A DNA stretch of 64,000 nt from Aphelidium insulamus (taxonomy: Eukaryota; Aphelidiomycota; Aphelidea; Aphelidiaceae). The stretch is taken from NCBI GenBank assembly GCA_036784855.1, contig JAZDSV010000058.1, positions 18,198 to 82,197 of the forward strand, given 5' to 3'. Made by a program: the position numbers and the translations under genes. Below the pieces are notes generated by a model. The model was given only the letters and a program-made list of their open reading frames with translations. It was not told where the DNA came from and ran no database searches. Below, piece after piece: positions 22,612 through 32,568 of this stretch (positions within the stretch are counted from its first letter, which is position 1; each line of letters opens with the position of its first letter).

Positions 22612-24468
22612 TCAAGTTTCAGGATACGGAATACAGATAGCATACTGCTTGATCGAGTGTGGTGTCTTTTTCGTAAAGTGTGTGTAATGCAGCGGAGGCA
22701 GCACCCAATACAACTTATCAGCATCATCTCCCAACAATTTCAGCTCGTCTGCGGCGGTCCCTTTGATGTCGTGCTTCTTGCCAACAGTCATCTGAAATCC
22801 GCCAACTCCGGGAATCCAAGCATCGATCGCAGCATAATTGCTACTGCGTGGCACATACAGTTGATTGAGTTTTTGACCGACCTCCACCTTTTCAACAATC
22901 AGTCGATTGGACGGCAGAATAGTAAGGTCACATTCGGTTGGCTTCTGTTTTACATTTCCGTGCACGAGTTCGCGAAACTTAAATTTTCCGCCGCTCTGAA
23001 GCTGATCCATGGCATACGGCTCGAATATATAGCCGCATAATGCACCGAACACAGAGTTTCCAGAGTAACGCTGAAGTAGAGTTTCCAACTTTTGCTTGCC
23101 TAGCAGCCCATTGAACCATACAATCTCATCTCTCGCCACAGAAGAGGCAAAAGTCACAGAGTAGTCCACAAACGGTGATACTGAAGTAATGTGAACAAGT
23201 CGATGAGCCACGTCGCTATTTTCGTTTACACGTTGGTATTGACCAACGGCACGAATGCAACAGCCAAAATTACACTCGTTAGCAGCGTTCGAGATCATTT
23301 GCCGTGCGTCAACGGCCGTCGACTCGAGGACATAGCGCGGTATATAGCCAAGAATTTTCGCTCTTTCACGCCAGTTTGTGACAGTTGGATACACCTCAGC
23401 AGCGAGCAATGCCATCTCGACCTCAGACCATAGAGGCATGTACAACCACAACGGTGGCGGCGATTCTTTTTTAAAATCATTGACAAGACCTCGACGGGGC
23501 GACATGGAGATAATCAAAGAGCACAAAACGTATCGCGGATCAATGTTGGTAACATACTTACAATCCAGCAGACACCAAACACCAGGATTCCACAGTTTTT
23601 CGTCAACCCAGCTGGGTAACAATATAGGATCGACCTTGAACACTCCGCCGCGACCGTCGTAGAACATTATTGAAGCGTCATATAAGAACATGACTGGCTG
23701 GCCATCGGCGACCAGACGGCGTAACAAGTAGAACATGAACAACGATTTGCCGATGCCGGGCGTGCCAGTAACAATCGCGTGCTTCCTTTCATTTTCGCCG
23801 ACATGTCGTTTAATAATACTGTCGGCAATCTCACGATAGCACGGGCGAATGTAAATCTTCTGATGCGCAGTCGTCAAAATCTTTTGGTCATATATCAACC
23901 AGTCGCCTACTTCCTGAGCACTGAGTGGATCTGCATTCAATAAAACTTTGTAATCAGGGCGTGCTGCCGTTATGGTATTAGATTTCCACATCATACATGT
24001 CTCTTGCTGCTTACCCAATTGAGGCTGCGATAATGCCAGCGCTGGGGGTCCCGATGAATTGACAAGTGGCTCTGTACTGAATGAGTCTTCGTCATCACAC
24101 ACACTGCTTACCCGAGCTTGGATGGAGTGCGTTGTTACTTGACATACCGGTGCTAAGGGGGCCGTCTGGACAGAGTTAGTCATATTACGGCAAAAATCCC
24201 ACTACTCACATTGCTGCGGTGGAGTAAACCTGACACGAAGAGGGTGGTCCTCAGTAGACAGAGCGATCAACTCATTCAGAGTCTGCGAAAGACGGTACTT
24301 TGTCACATTGTCGGGAGAGTGGACGATGACATCGCTCGCATCGACACCCTTCAGCTTGGGCTGGGTAGTGCAGAGGTATTGGACCAGATCCATGACGTCG
24401 CTCATACCGTCGATGTTGATGCGAACCGGCCCACCGCCGACGCTGTATCGAATCCACAGAGCTGCCAT
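22612..24468 (-). CDS. Crinkler (CRN) protein: ubiquitin-like header, NTPase, nuclease-like end
   Basis: Four exons: 24210-24468, 24112-24165, 24015-24071 and 22612-23963, all phase 1, giving about 573 residues. It looks whole. Residues 1-90 are a ubiquitin-like CRN header starting MAALWIRYSVGGGPVRINID. A linker follows, then a STAND/AAA-like NTPase with Walker A GTPGIGKS (about residue 190), FYDGRGGVFKV and SPRRGLVNDFKK, as in CRN/RHS effectors. The last 110 residues read LYVPRSSNYAAID, GFQMTVGKKHDIK and ADKLYWVLPP, the usual C-terminal pattern of CRN/RHS proteins, related to the PD-(D/E)XK nuclease fold. There is no signal peptide. CRNs are modular proteins implicated in inter-organism conflict or intranuclear action; the exact role is unknown here. 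The promoter contains a CCAAT/GATAAG block shared with the 46-kb cassette. Confidence 0.87.
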
Positions 24469-24500
24469 TTTGAAAACGAAATGAGAACGAGAAAGAGTGA

Positions 24501-24566
24501 CGCGAAAAAATTTTCATCTTATCGGCGTTCTGATTGGTTGAATTTGATGCTAGAACAATGGGCTCA
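24501..24566 (-). promoter_or_regulatory. CRN promoter block (CCAAT + GATAAG)
   Basis: Read on the minus strand it has ATGAGCCCATTGTT, ATTCAACCAATCAGA, CGCCGATAAGATGAAAA and TTTTTTCGCG within 100 bp of the CRN start. The same parts recur before both CRN headers near 46.35 and 46.88 kb while the surrounding sequence differs. Confidence 0.65.
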
Positions 24567-25236
24567 TCGATCACAACTCCTAATTGGCTGCACAATTTGG
24601 TATATAGGATTTATTAAAACTATTAAAACTAGTGCAGTAAAACCGCAAGCAAGCCCGATGGAAAAATACAAATTTAATTAATTCAATAATTAACAGTGAT
24701 GCACTGTGGCTATGCATGGATTAATACTGGGATTTAAATATGTTTATGTTTTTATTTATTTATGTTTAAATTGCTTATTTCTCTTCAAACACCACATTTT
24801 CTGTATATACCACAATTACTTCACCACAATTTGGTATACAGGATTAATTAAAATTAGTATTATTAGACCGGAGTTCTTCAGCTGCCAGTAACTTGTGCAG
24901 CCAGTTCAGACTGCAGGAAATCACACGACGCTGTCCGCAGAGAGGTTACTTATTGTCAGTTGGCCGGCGCGGCTTGCCCAGCTGATGCGTCGCCTCCTGA
25001 CATCGCAGACCTTCGGTGGCGCGATATGTGGGGCGATCCCGCTGGACAACTCTGGCGGTCGTGGTGGCGAGACATGTTTATCGCGGTGGAGTGTCTGTCG
25101 GTCCTGGTCACGGAGCCGCTTGACTGGTTCTCGCCGTGATGTGATGTGCAATATCCAGAGAATACTTTGTGGCTGTAGAGATGGCCACGTGATGCTACAC
25201 ATTATGCAATAGACGCATTGCATATATGCAGCCGAT
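24567..25236. other. Intergenic region with a short direct repeat
   Basis: The string ACAATTTGGTATATAGGATT near 24590 recurs with small changes near 24828 in an AT-rich stretch. A GC-richer patch at 24895-25200 is open in several frames, but none resembles a known protein. Confidence 0.35.
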
Positions 25237-25453
25237 CTACTTTGCAAAGTAGTTAGACTTGCTCAGTGAGGGCACTGATTTGCCGCGTGCTTGCTCCGAA
25301 TTGTCTGCTGGCCACAGCATTGTGCGCAGAGGAGCTCTTGTTGGGGGCGCAGCCTTGGAATCCATAGTGGCAGCAACAACGGGAATTCGTAATGGTGCCG
25401 GCGGTCGCATTGCTGCTTGCATTGTGAATGGGCCATGTGCACTCCGGTGTTGC
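25237..25453 (-). other. Candidate last exon of the SAS-6 gene
   Basis: Read on the minus strand, a TATATAG acceptor is followed by an open frame of about 70 residues, rich in Ala/Pro/Ser, ending KSVPSLSKSNYFAK and a stop. It lies downstream of the SAS-6 coiled-coil pieces with only the hAT element between. SAS-6 C-termini are disordered and Ser/Pro-rich, so it may be their tail, but this is inference from position and composition. Confidence 0.3.
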
Positions 25454-25474
25454 TATATAATAGTTATACAAGAT

Positions 25475-26368
25475 TAGGGCTCCGATTGAGTCGGTTCGAG
25501 TCGGGTACAGCGTCAGAACCGAACCGACTCGGTTCTACCCGGTTTGTACCCGGGTCTGTTGAACCGGTTCCAAACCGACAAGTCGGGTTGGAACCGGGTA
25601 CAGTTGGGTTGAAGTGGATGCACTTTAACAAAGACTTTTAGCAAGACAAGAAGTATTCAAATACAAATTAGACTATTAATTTATGTATTAAGGGATATAA
25701 TGAAACCAAAATCACATCTTGAGAGAGTAATTAATTGGCTGTCTTAAGAGAGGCTCTTCGTACACCCAATAGGTCTCTTCCACTGAACCATTGCTCCACA
25801 GAAACAGAGCCCGCAGGACTGCCAAATAATTTTTTGCCAATATTGCCAGTGTAGAGAAGCGACACTGATTTAATTTCCAGTATTCCAGCGGCTCCTGTAC
25901 CAGCTCTAATGGTTCCGCCAGGTAACGAAGTAATTTGTCCATCATTGTTGTTTCATTTTGAGTTCCGCGGCGCTTGTTCAGTGCCTCTTGTTGCCGTCAT
26001 TCTTGACCTTATTCATAGCATTGATAATAGTACTTTTGGATCATTGACATTGACAATGATAAATTGACAAATTTGACAATGATCATCTCACCGCAGCTAT
26101 AATCAATGATAACTTTGAGGGCAGCAAGGTCCAACTTCCAAAATCAATAGTTAATACTTTTCCTCACGTACTGCCTGCTTTGGGCGAGCTACACTGCTCT
26201 TGGAGTAGTCTAGGAGGTGGACGCGATTGTACCCAAACTGGTTCTAACTGGTTCCGAACCGGTTCCAACCGGTTTGGGTACAAGTTTTGGAACCGGTTCT
26301 ACCAAACCGCGTAGATCGGGTACAAACCGGTTCGAACCGGGTCCAAACTGGAACCGATCGGAGCCCTA
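25475..26368 (-). mobile_element. hAT transposon deletion derivative (894 bp)
   Basis: The ends are TAGGGCTCCGAT and its reverse complement, starting TAGGG as in hAT elements. Flanking 8-bp duplications are TACAAGAT (25467-25474) and TACACGAT (26369-26376), 7/8 identical. About 130-150 bp at each end are filled with short GAACCGGTTC-type subrepeats. On the minus strand 25712-25945 encodes a piece of the hATC dimerisation domain (LLRYLAEPLELVQEPLEYW, then STLAILAKNYLAV). The rest of the transposase is missing, so it is non-autonomous. It appears to sit just upstream of the 3' splice site of an intron in the SAS-6 locus. Confidence 0.88.
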
Positions 26369-26499
26369 TACACGATAGAGATACGTGAACGTAGAAAATA
26401 TACACATATACATGCAAGACGTATAAAACTCTTTAACGTGCCTGTCCATCGTACAACTGCTTGTGCAGCACTCAATGACTGCACAAAGATCTGTGTTAG

Positions 26500-27180
26500 T
26501 TATCGTAAGCAACCAAAACAATAATCACCATTCTTGTTGTTGGCAATCGTGCGAGTATGGGCGAAGTCAGAGCGCAGTGACGCAATGGCAGAGTCGGCTT
26601 GGCGATTCTTCTCGGTCAGTGCGTCGATTTTTGAGCACTTTTGCTGCGACTGTTTCTTGGCGGTGTCCAGTTGTGCGCGACACTCTTCGACGGCCTTCTC
26701 CTGCTGCACCAAGATCGAGTCCTTGAGTTTGGACTTGGCGGCCAGCGACCGGATTTCCGCCTGGCACTTGGCGATTATTTCATTAGCCTTCTGCACTTCG
26801 GCCTGCTGTTCCTGCGCGGTGGCAGAGGCGGCCGAGTGCTGTTGCTGCAGTTGCCGCAGACTCTATGCCAGTTTCGAGGCGTCCTCGCGCGCAGTCTCCA
26901 GCTCGGTGTGGGCGGTGTGCAGCTGGCCATCGTTGCGCTCCAGCTCCGTCTCAATGGAGTCTCGTCAGCTGTGCTTGGACGCCTGATGGTGCTGCAGTTC
27001 CAACTGGCGCAACCGTTCCGCGGTCTGCGCACAGTCTCGCCGGGCCTGATCTCTGACAGCCACAACTCGTCCAGTGCGCGTGAGTGTTGCTGCTGCAAAT
27101 CGCGGCGACACTGTTCCAATTGTTGCGAGTGCCGCACCAACCCCAGTCGCACCAACTCGTAGGGCCGCCCTGCCGGAACT
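26500..27180 (-). pseudogene. SAS6: SAS-6 (centriole assembly) coiled-coil remnant
   Basis: The stretch VQKANEIIAKCQAEIRSL followed by KSKLKDSILVQQEKAVEE matches the conserved end of the SAS-6 coiled coil (ANEIIKKLQ...LKLKNTV..QQEKLL in animal SAS-6). Upstream, toward 27180, coiled-coil heptads continue (LRQLELQHHQASKHS, IETELERNDGQLH, LETAREDASKLA), but they are interrupted by in-frame stops near 26875 and 26965 and by a frame change near 27060. The N-terminal head domain is not found; the locus runs into the LINE at about 27.2 kb. Either the gene is dead or the assembly is poor here. SAS-6 builds the nine-fold cartwheel and implies an ancestor with centrioles or flagella. Confidence 0.65.
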
Positions 27181-27334
27181 ACCTGATGTGGTTGCGCCCC
27201 CTGCGCCGGACTTTAGCGCAACAAATTAAATTGAGGACGAACTTGGTCTATGCCGACTGTACGTCACAGGTTTCACACGCACGCAGCCAGGTAAGGTCAG
27301 GCGACTTCTCGCCGACGGAACCAACGTCCCGCCA

Positions 27335-28087
27335 ATGGCAATTGCAAATGTGGAGTGGATCTCTCAAACAACGGCGGAGCTCTTGCTAGCGGCGCAGTAC
27401 ACTGAGAGAGTTCAAGAAAAGATCACGGCCATGGCTGAACAAGGCGTCCAGACCATCAAAGGGACGGACCCGGCGTCGGCATTGCTTGTAGCCCCCCCAA
27501 GCGATGCTCCCAACGGAATCACCCATCGCCTGTGGAGAGAAAAGCGTAAGGCCTTTGCCACGCGCGCCATTGGCGCCATCGCTCGCGGGTCTCACAATCC
27601 CGCAATAGCACTAAGTAACAATGCAGCAGAGTTCTACGCTCGATGGATCCGCGAGGTCGTCTTCGCCGATGACGGCGACTTGGGCGAGTATCACGTAAAC
27701 GCCCAAGCAGCACTCGAACAGCTGAGAATGGTAAATGAGGAAAGGGACATGCCAGGGGAATATTCTGCCCCCATGAAGCTACCAACGGGAAGCCCAGACG
27801 TTTGGCAAGGGTCCGAGCCACCAGGGCCCTCAAACCGAACGGTAGGCACCCCAAGGGTGGCGGAACGCACCCAGGTGACTGTAGAGGCCACTCCGGTGGC
27901 TGACGCTGGCACCGCAACCGCCGCCCTGCCACTGACAAAGCTGACACCAAAGAAGACGCAATGGAGGTCACCCTTCACCGCCGACTCAAATGGATGGTAT
28001 CGACGCACTGCTGTCCAGTCTGGAAGAGTGGACAGACACAACGCAGGCGCCGACGCAGCAGGGAACAGACAAACGGACCGAAAATGA
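27335..28087 (+). CDS. LINE ORF1 protein
   Basis: 250 residues from the ATG at 27335. No zinc knuckle or RRM is recognised; the first half is helical and the second half is Pro/Thr-rich with a basic end. By position it should be the nucleic-acid-binding ORF1 product. A second short frame (27990-28196, Gln/Ala/Glu-rich) overlaps its end and stops just before ORF2. Confidence 0.6.
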   Translation: MAIANVEWISQTTAELLLAAQYTERVQEKITAMAEQGVQTIKGTDPASALLVAPPSDAPNGITHRLWREKRKAFATRAIGAIARGSHNPAIALSNNAAEFYARWIREVVFADDGDLGEYHVNAQAALEQLRMVNEERDMPGEYSAPMKLPTGSPDVWQGSEPPGPSNRTVGTPRVAERTQVTVEATPVADAGTATAALPLTKLTPKKTQWRSPFTADSNGWYRRTAVQSGRVDRHNAGADAAGNRQTDRK

Positions 28088-28264
28088 ACAAGCGGCGCAG
28101 CTAATGAACAAACAAGCGGCGCCGCCGACAAACAAGGAAGAAGCAGCAGAAGACAAAGGTGTCGCGAGCGCCGGAAGCTCGGTGGCCGCACCTTAAAGAA
28201 GAGCTACAGAGTCGCCGAAGGGCGAACACACGGACTGAAGAAGCAAGTGGACAATATCGGCGCC

Positions 28265-31200
28265 ATGAACGCCGAGACCTCTGTAGTGGCATACGTCAAC
28301 GTAACCGGGATGGCCCGGTTCAAGTACAACCGAATGACCGAGATGGACTTGTTTACCAAGGCAGACTTTGTGTTTGTTGCGGAACACTGGTTCATCGACG
28401 AAAATCAAGCACTGGTTCAGCATCCGTACTTTGTGGCCACAAGCCCAAACCGTGGCGGCAGCGGCAGCCGAGGCAAGGGCGGACTGGCGCTACTGGCTGA
28501 ACCGGAGGTACAGGCACGCATCACCGGAAAACCCAAGTCTACGGTCCACAGCATGTTGGCCGTGGTCGATGGAGTCCGGGTGTTGGCAGTGTACTGGCCG
28601 CCGGCACTAACAGCCGAAGAAATCAACAATGACCTGGACCACTGGCGGCAGGAGCTGCCAGATGTGATCGTGGGCGACATCAACGCACGTTATGGAGTGG
28701 AATGGAACAACACGGCGACCGTACCGGAACGGAGGCTGGCTATTGGAAGATGGACGCAACGCTGGCAAATGGCGCATCTGCGCCCCAGTGTTGGCCATAC
28801 CAATGTCGACCACGTCTTCGGCCGGGACGGGACAGTTGTGGACTGGCAGTATCTGCCGGTTCCGCAGTTGGACACACCTCACCATCAGCTGATGATGCTC
28901 CGCATTGGATGCTTGGCAGGCAGGGTGACAGGTAACACTAACAACAGCGTGCAGGCCACTACAACGAACCGCTACTACCTCAAGCACCTGGACGACCCGG
29001 TTCTCGTGGCGTGTATGCGGGCTCGGTACAACGCCAACGCAGCAGCAGTACAACGGGCAAAGGCGGAAGCAGATACGTACTTCATCGAAGCGATGGAGGG
29101 CGGTATCGGCGACGCGGTCCTGACTCAGACACTGCAAGGGGCCCTCGACCGCCTCGACCAGGCTATATGCGACACCATCGCTGACACCACGGCAGCGGTA
29201 ATTGGCCAGTACAACGTTAGCGAGGCGAAACTCCGCGCGGACCACTCGGTGGACTTTCTGACGGAGCAGGCCGACACTATCACGCCGCAGAACGCCGTGC
29301 GCCTTTTCAAGCGCAGCCAACGGGCGTCTGGTGCCGTACGCATGCTGAGCCGCTCCGAAGACCGATCCCCGGTCGAGGATGCGGCACTCTTCTTCGAACA
29401 GATATACAGCTCGGAGGTGACACCGCCGCTTACCCCGGCGTGGACAACCATTGAACTGGACCTGTACACTCGGACGGTGGGCCCTTCGTTCACTCGAGAA
29501 CGGATTGCAACGTTCTTCCGCACGTACGCCACGGGCAAGTCCTGCGGTGGCGACGGCCTACACACGTATCATGCGGGCGCTTAGCGACAGCGACCTCGCC
29601 GAGCACCTGGAAGCACTCTTTCAGCTATGCATCGCATTTGGACTCACTCCTCGCAGGTGGAACCGGTCGGTGACCTACCCAATACCGAAAAAACCGGATG
29701 CCACCGTAGTATCTGAATTCAGACCGATTGCACTCACCGTCATGTTTAGGCGTGCGTTTGAGGCACTACTGCTCCGATCCATGACAAAGTCTCCCGATGT
29801 GTATGGGAGCTCCGTCGAGTTGAATTTTGCGCAAGGTGGCTTCCAGGCACGCCAGTCCTGTCTCCAGCTCATCATGTCCTCCGCCGACCAGCAGCAGCAG
29901 GACCGCGGAGCGCAAATATTCATCGACCTGAAACAAGCGTATGACAGAGTGGACATTGCGCGCCTGCTGGACAAGTTCCGGGGCCGGCATGCCCCACGGA
30001 AATTTATCGCTCTGGTACAAGCGCTGTTCACACAGTGTTCGACGAGTCTCGTCGTCAACCAACTTGTATCGCGGGACATCCAACTGCGGACGGGGCTCTT
30101 CCAGGGCTCGATCCTATCACCATTCCTCTGGAACATCTATGTGGATGACCTCGCCGATGCGCTGAATGGCACGTCGCCGCAGGAACACCCACGCGCACGC
30201 CTCTTTGCAGACGACATCAAACTGCAATATCACCACACAGCAACCGCCGCCGAGATCCAGCGCGACCTGGACACCATCACCGCCTGGACGGCCGCCAACA
30301 ACATGATTGTCAGCGCCGCCAAAAGCGGCATCATCGGAGCAGTAGGAAAAAAGCAAACAGAAAAGCTTGAGATCGCCCCCAATAGCAACGTCACAAACTC
30401 CAGTCAGACGGAGTGCGTGAAAAGACCAAAAACGGTACGGGGCGCCGCCAAGGCGGTTACAAGAGTTCCGGGTGGCTGTACCGCACCCATTGGTCTGACG
30501 GGGGCTCCGGCCCCTAGTTTATTGGAGACGCCGACTTTGGCAACTGGAAAACCGGCGTCGACTGACACAACAACAGCGGCGACACTTCACAGTGAAACGC
30601 CACGGAGTGACATGCACCATGCTGCTCCCACTAACCTTTCCGTCGCAGACACACTTGGCGACGATGTAACTGATGCAGCCGCGGTACGCCGGCCTGTCCA
30701 CGGGGACAACGGAGTATCTGCTGGCACAAAAAAGAGAAAAGAGATTGAGATCGCCCCAAAAAGCAACGTCGCAAACTCCAGTCAGACGGAGTGCGTGACC
30801 AAAAACAGTTCGGTACGGGGCGCCGCCAAGGCGGTTACAAGAGTTCCGGGTGGCAGTACCGCACCCTCGAGTCTGACGGGGGCTTCGGCCCCTGGTTTAT
30901 TGGATTCTCAGCAAGACAAGCAATCTATTCAGTATCAACTCGGCGGCGCAACGCTCGAGTTTATTGACAGTTACAAGTATCTGGGCGTGGAGAACACGGC
31001 CCACGGCATCGATTTTGATGCATTCACGGCACGTACCTTTGCGCGCGCCAACTCTCTGCTGACCGCGGTGTCCGACACTTCGGAAGCGTGGCGACCGTCG
31101 GTCCGACTGGCGGTCTACCGCGCCTTCGTCCGACCCATCGTCGAGTACATTGCGCCGCTCGTCTGGTCGTTCTGCGAGACGCGCGGCGCGAAACACAAAA

Positions 31201-31932
31201 CCGTGCTGGCCATCAAGGGCCGGTTCGAAGCACTGCACATGCGCGCGCTACGCTGGGTCTTTGGCTCGCAACTGCGCCACGTCGCCAACCTCCCGCTCGT
31301 GCGTCGCCTCGATGGCCGCCATTGCCGCGCCGGACGACCGGCTCTCCGATCTCGCCGCGATGGTCTACACACATCGACGAGTCGCCACCATACACTCAAC
31401 AAGCCTGCAACGTACCTCGGTGCTTCGGAACCGGGTGCGCTACGCCAAGTCGCTCATGCTGCCGCTCCTCCGTCACCCGGTTGTGCACGCCTACACTGCC
31501 GGTGCGCACGCCGCCGACGCCAACAATGAGCCGCCGCCCACGCTGAAGACGTTTGTGCGCCGTCGCCGCTACGACTCATTTGTCAACGGCGCCTACGGCA
31601 AGCTGACGACGTACATCTCTCGCGCAAGCCGCACGCCCGCCGGAATGGACCGCGTGCTCAACATCGCCGACCGCACCACGCGCCGCACCGCCATCGCATG
31701 GCGACGCAATGCCCACTTTGCACACTGCCGCCGGTGCGCCACCCGCTTCAACCGCGCGCACTGCCATCACAACCAGCTGGCGCCACCCGTGGTGCCTGAA
31801 CAGTACTGGAACCGCTACGACGCCGATCAGCGTGAATTTGACGGGGAGAACTTGACGATCTTTGATTCACTGCTCAATCACGGCGACTTCCAAGTGTTTC
31901 AACGCGCCTTTCTTGACATCTCTCGCGCCTGA
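28265..31932 (+). CDS. LINE ORF2: endonuclease-reverse transcriptase
   Basis: The endonuclease runs to about 29000, with VFVAEHWF, VIVGDINARYG and NVDHVFGRD as the catalytic blocks. The reverse transcriptase has YPIPKKPDATVVSEFRPIAL, GGFQARQSC, FIDLKQAYDRVD, GLFQGSILSPFLWNIYVDDL and the catalytic box FADD (30207-30218), with Phe in place of the common Tyr, then YKYLGV. An in-frame insertion of about 570 nt between GIIG and YQLGG is unusual. The end holds HCRRCATRFNRAHCHH, a Cys/His motif like those of other LINEs. The frame changes from the endonuclease to the RT near 29565 and again near 31305. Confidence 0.85.
30368..30905 (+). repeat. Duplicated structured 160-nt unit inside the LINE RT
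   Basis: Bases 30368-30524 and 30745-30901 are about 85% alike and in the same reading frame (378 nt apart). Each can form nested stems: GTCAGAC with GTCTGAC, GTGCG with CGCAC, GGTAC with GTACC, an inner CCG...CGG hairpin, and a terminal GGGGC-loop-GCCCC hairpin. The loop is TCCG in copy 1 and TTCG in copy 2, both UNCG-type. The intervening 220 nt are Thr/Ala-rich coding sequence. Confidence 0.75.
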
Positions 31933-31990
31933 GGCCTCCCCGGCGGCCTCCGACCACACCAGCTAGCTAAATAAAGCCTACCGTAAAGCC

Positions 31991-32568
31991 TAACCCCTAG
32001 CTAGTGAAATACGAGTACTAGACTTCCTCTCCAATACATATTCCGTCGTTAATTGATGCAATCGGTTGATTTTTCATGTATTTCATGGCACGTTTCGCAT
32101 ACAGTTAATTCCAACTCTATTTACACTACTGCGACATCTGTATCCCAAGAAAACCCTCCAGTGGCGGGAAATGACCCCGAGTCAACGCCGTCTCCTGTAA
32201 ATATCGCCTTGCCGTGTAATCGCAGATATCTTTTCAACAGTCCGGTTCCAAGAGACCGCCAAAATGCCGAGGTGGGACTTACACTACTTCTGCCCTTCCT
32301 GGCTCGTGCCGGTGAGCGCCAGCAGTTTGCTCCATAGTACCGTGATTTAATGATGCGGCGGAGCCTTCCGGAGGTCAGTGTTAAGTTGTTCCAGGAGTTG
32401 ACATGAGGTGAAAGTGTGGATGCCGCTTGCGCCAAAGGCGCTTATGATCTTCTCGTTACCGAGTGCAACTGAATGTTGCTGAGGTGCTTGCTGACCGCTA
32501 TTGTGCCGCCAGGGTTCACGGTACTCCCGCCCTCCCCTACAGCATCGGGTCTGCTATTTAATTAATCC
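31991..32568. other. Spacer after the LINE
   Basis: No supported gene. A minus-strand frame at 32121-32435 has no recognisable features. The region may be partly LINE 3' flank and partly the end of the decayed CRN locus. Confidence 0.3.

Larger units (their letters stand above)
27200..31990 (+). mobile_element. LINE (non-LTR retrotransposon), near full length
   Basis: An ORF1 is followed by an AP endonuclease and a reverse transcriptase, and the element ends with a C-terminal Cys/His motif and a short 3' UTR containing AATAAAGCCTACCGTAAAGCC. The base composition is much more GC-rich than the flanks. Two frame changes in ORF2 (near 29565 and 31305) suggest it is inactive unless they are assembly errors. 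The 5' end is not sharply defined and no target duplication was found by eye. The clade is not resolved; the APE-type endonuclease excludes R2-like elements. Its 5' side abuts the broken SAS-6 locus. Confidence 0.88.

Noticed and set aside
24895-25212. GC-rich patch open in both strands as a gene
   Set aside because: No recognisable domain, no convincing start and no splice sites; openness in several frames follows from base composition.
25490-25620. tRNA-like GGTTCGAGTC motif
   Set aside because: It is one of many GGTTCGA/GAACCGG subrepeats in the end of the hAT derivative; no cloverleaf can be drawn. I found no tRNA or rRNA gene in the window.
30368-30905. Nested LTR-type element in the LINE (two direct 160-nt repeats)
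   Set aside because: No TG...CA ends, no target duplication, and the reading frame runs through both repeats and the middle. It is a duplicated in-frame module.
31980-32010. Telomere-like CCTAACCCC sequence after the LINE
   Set aside because: Only one copy is present, next to GCCTACCGTAAAGCC; it is ordinary LINE 3' sequence.
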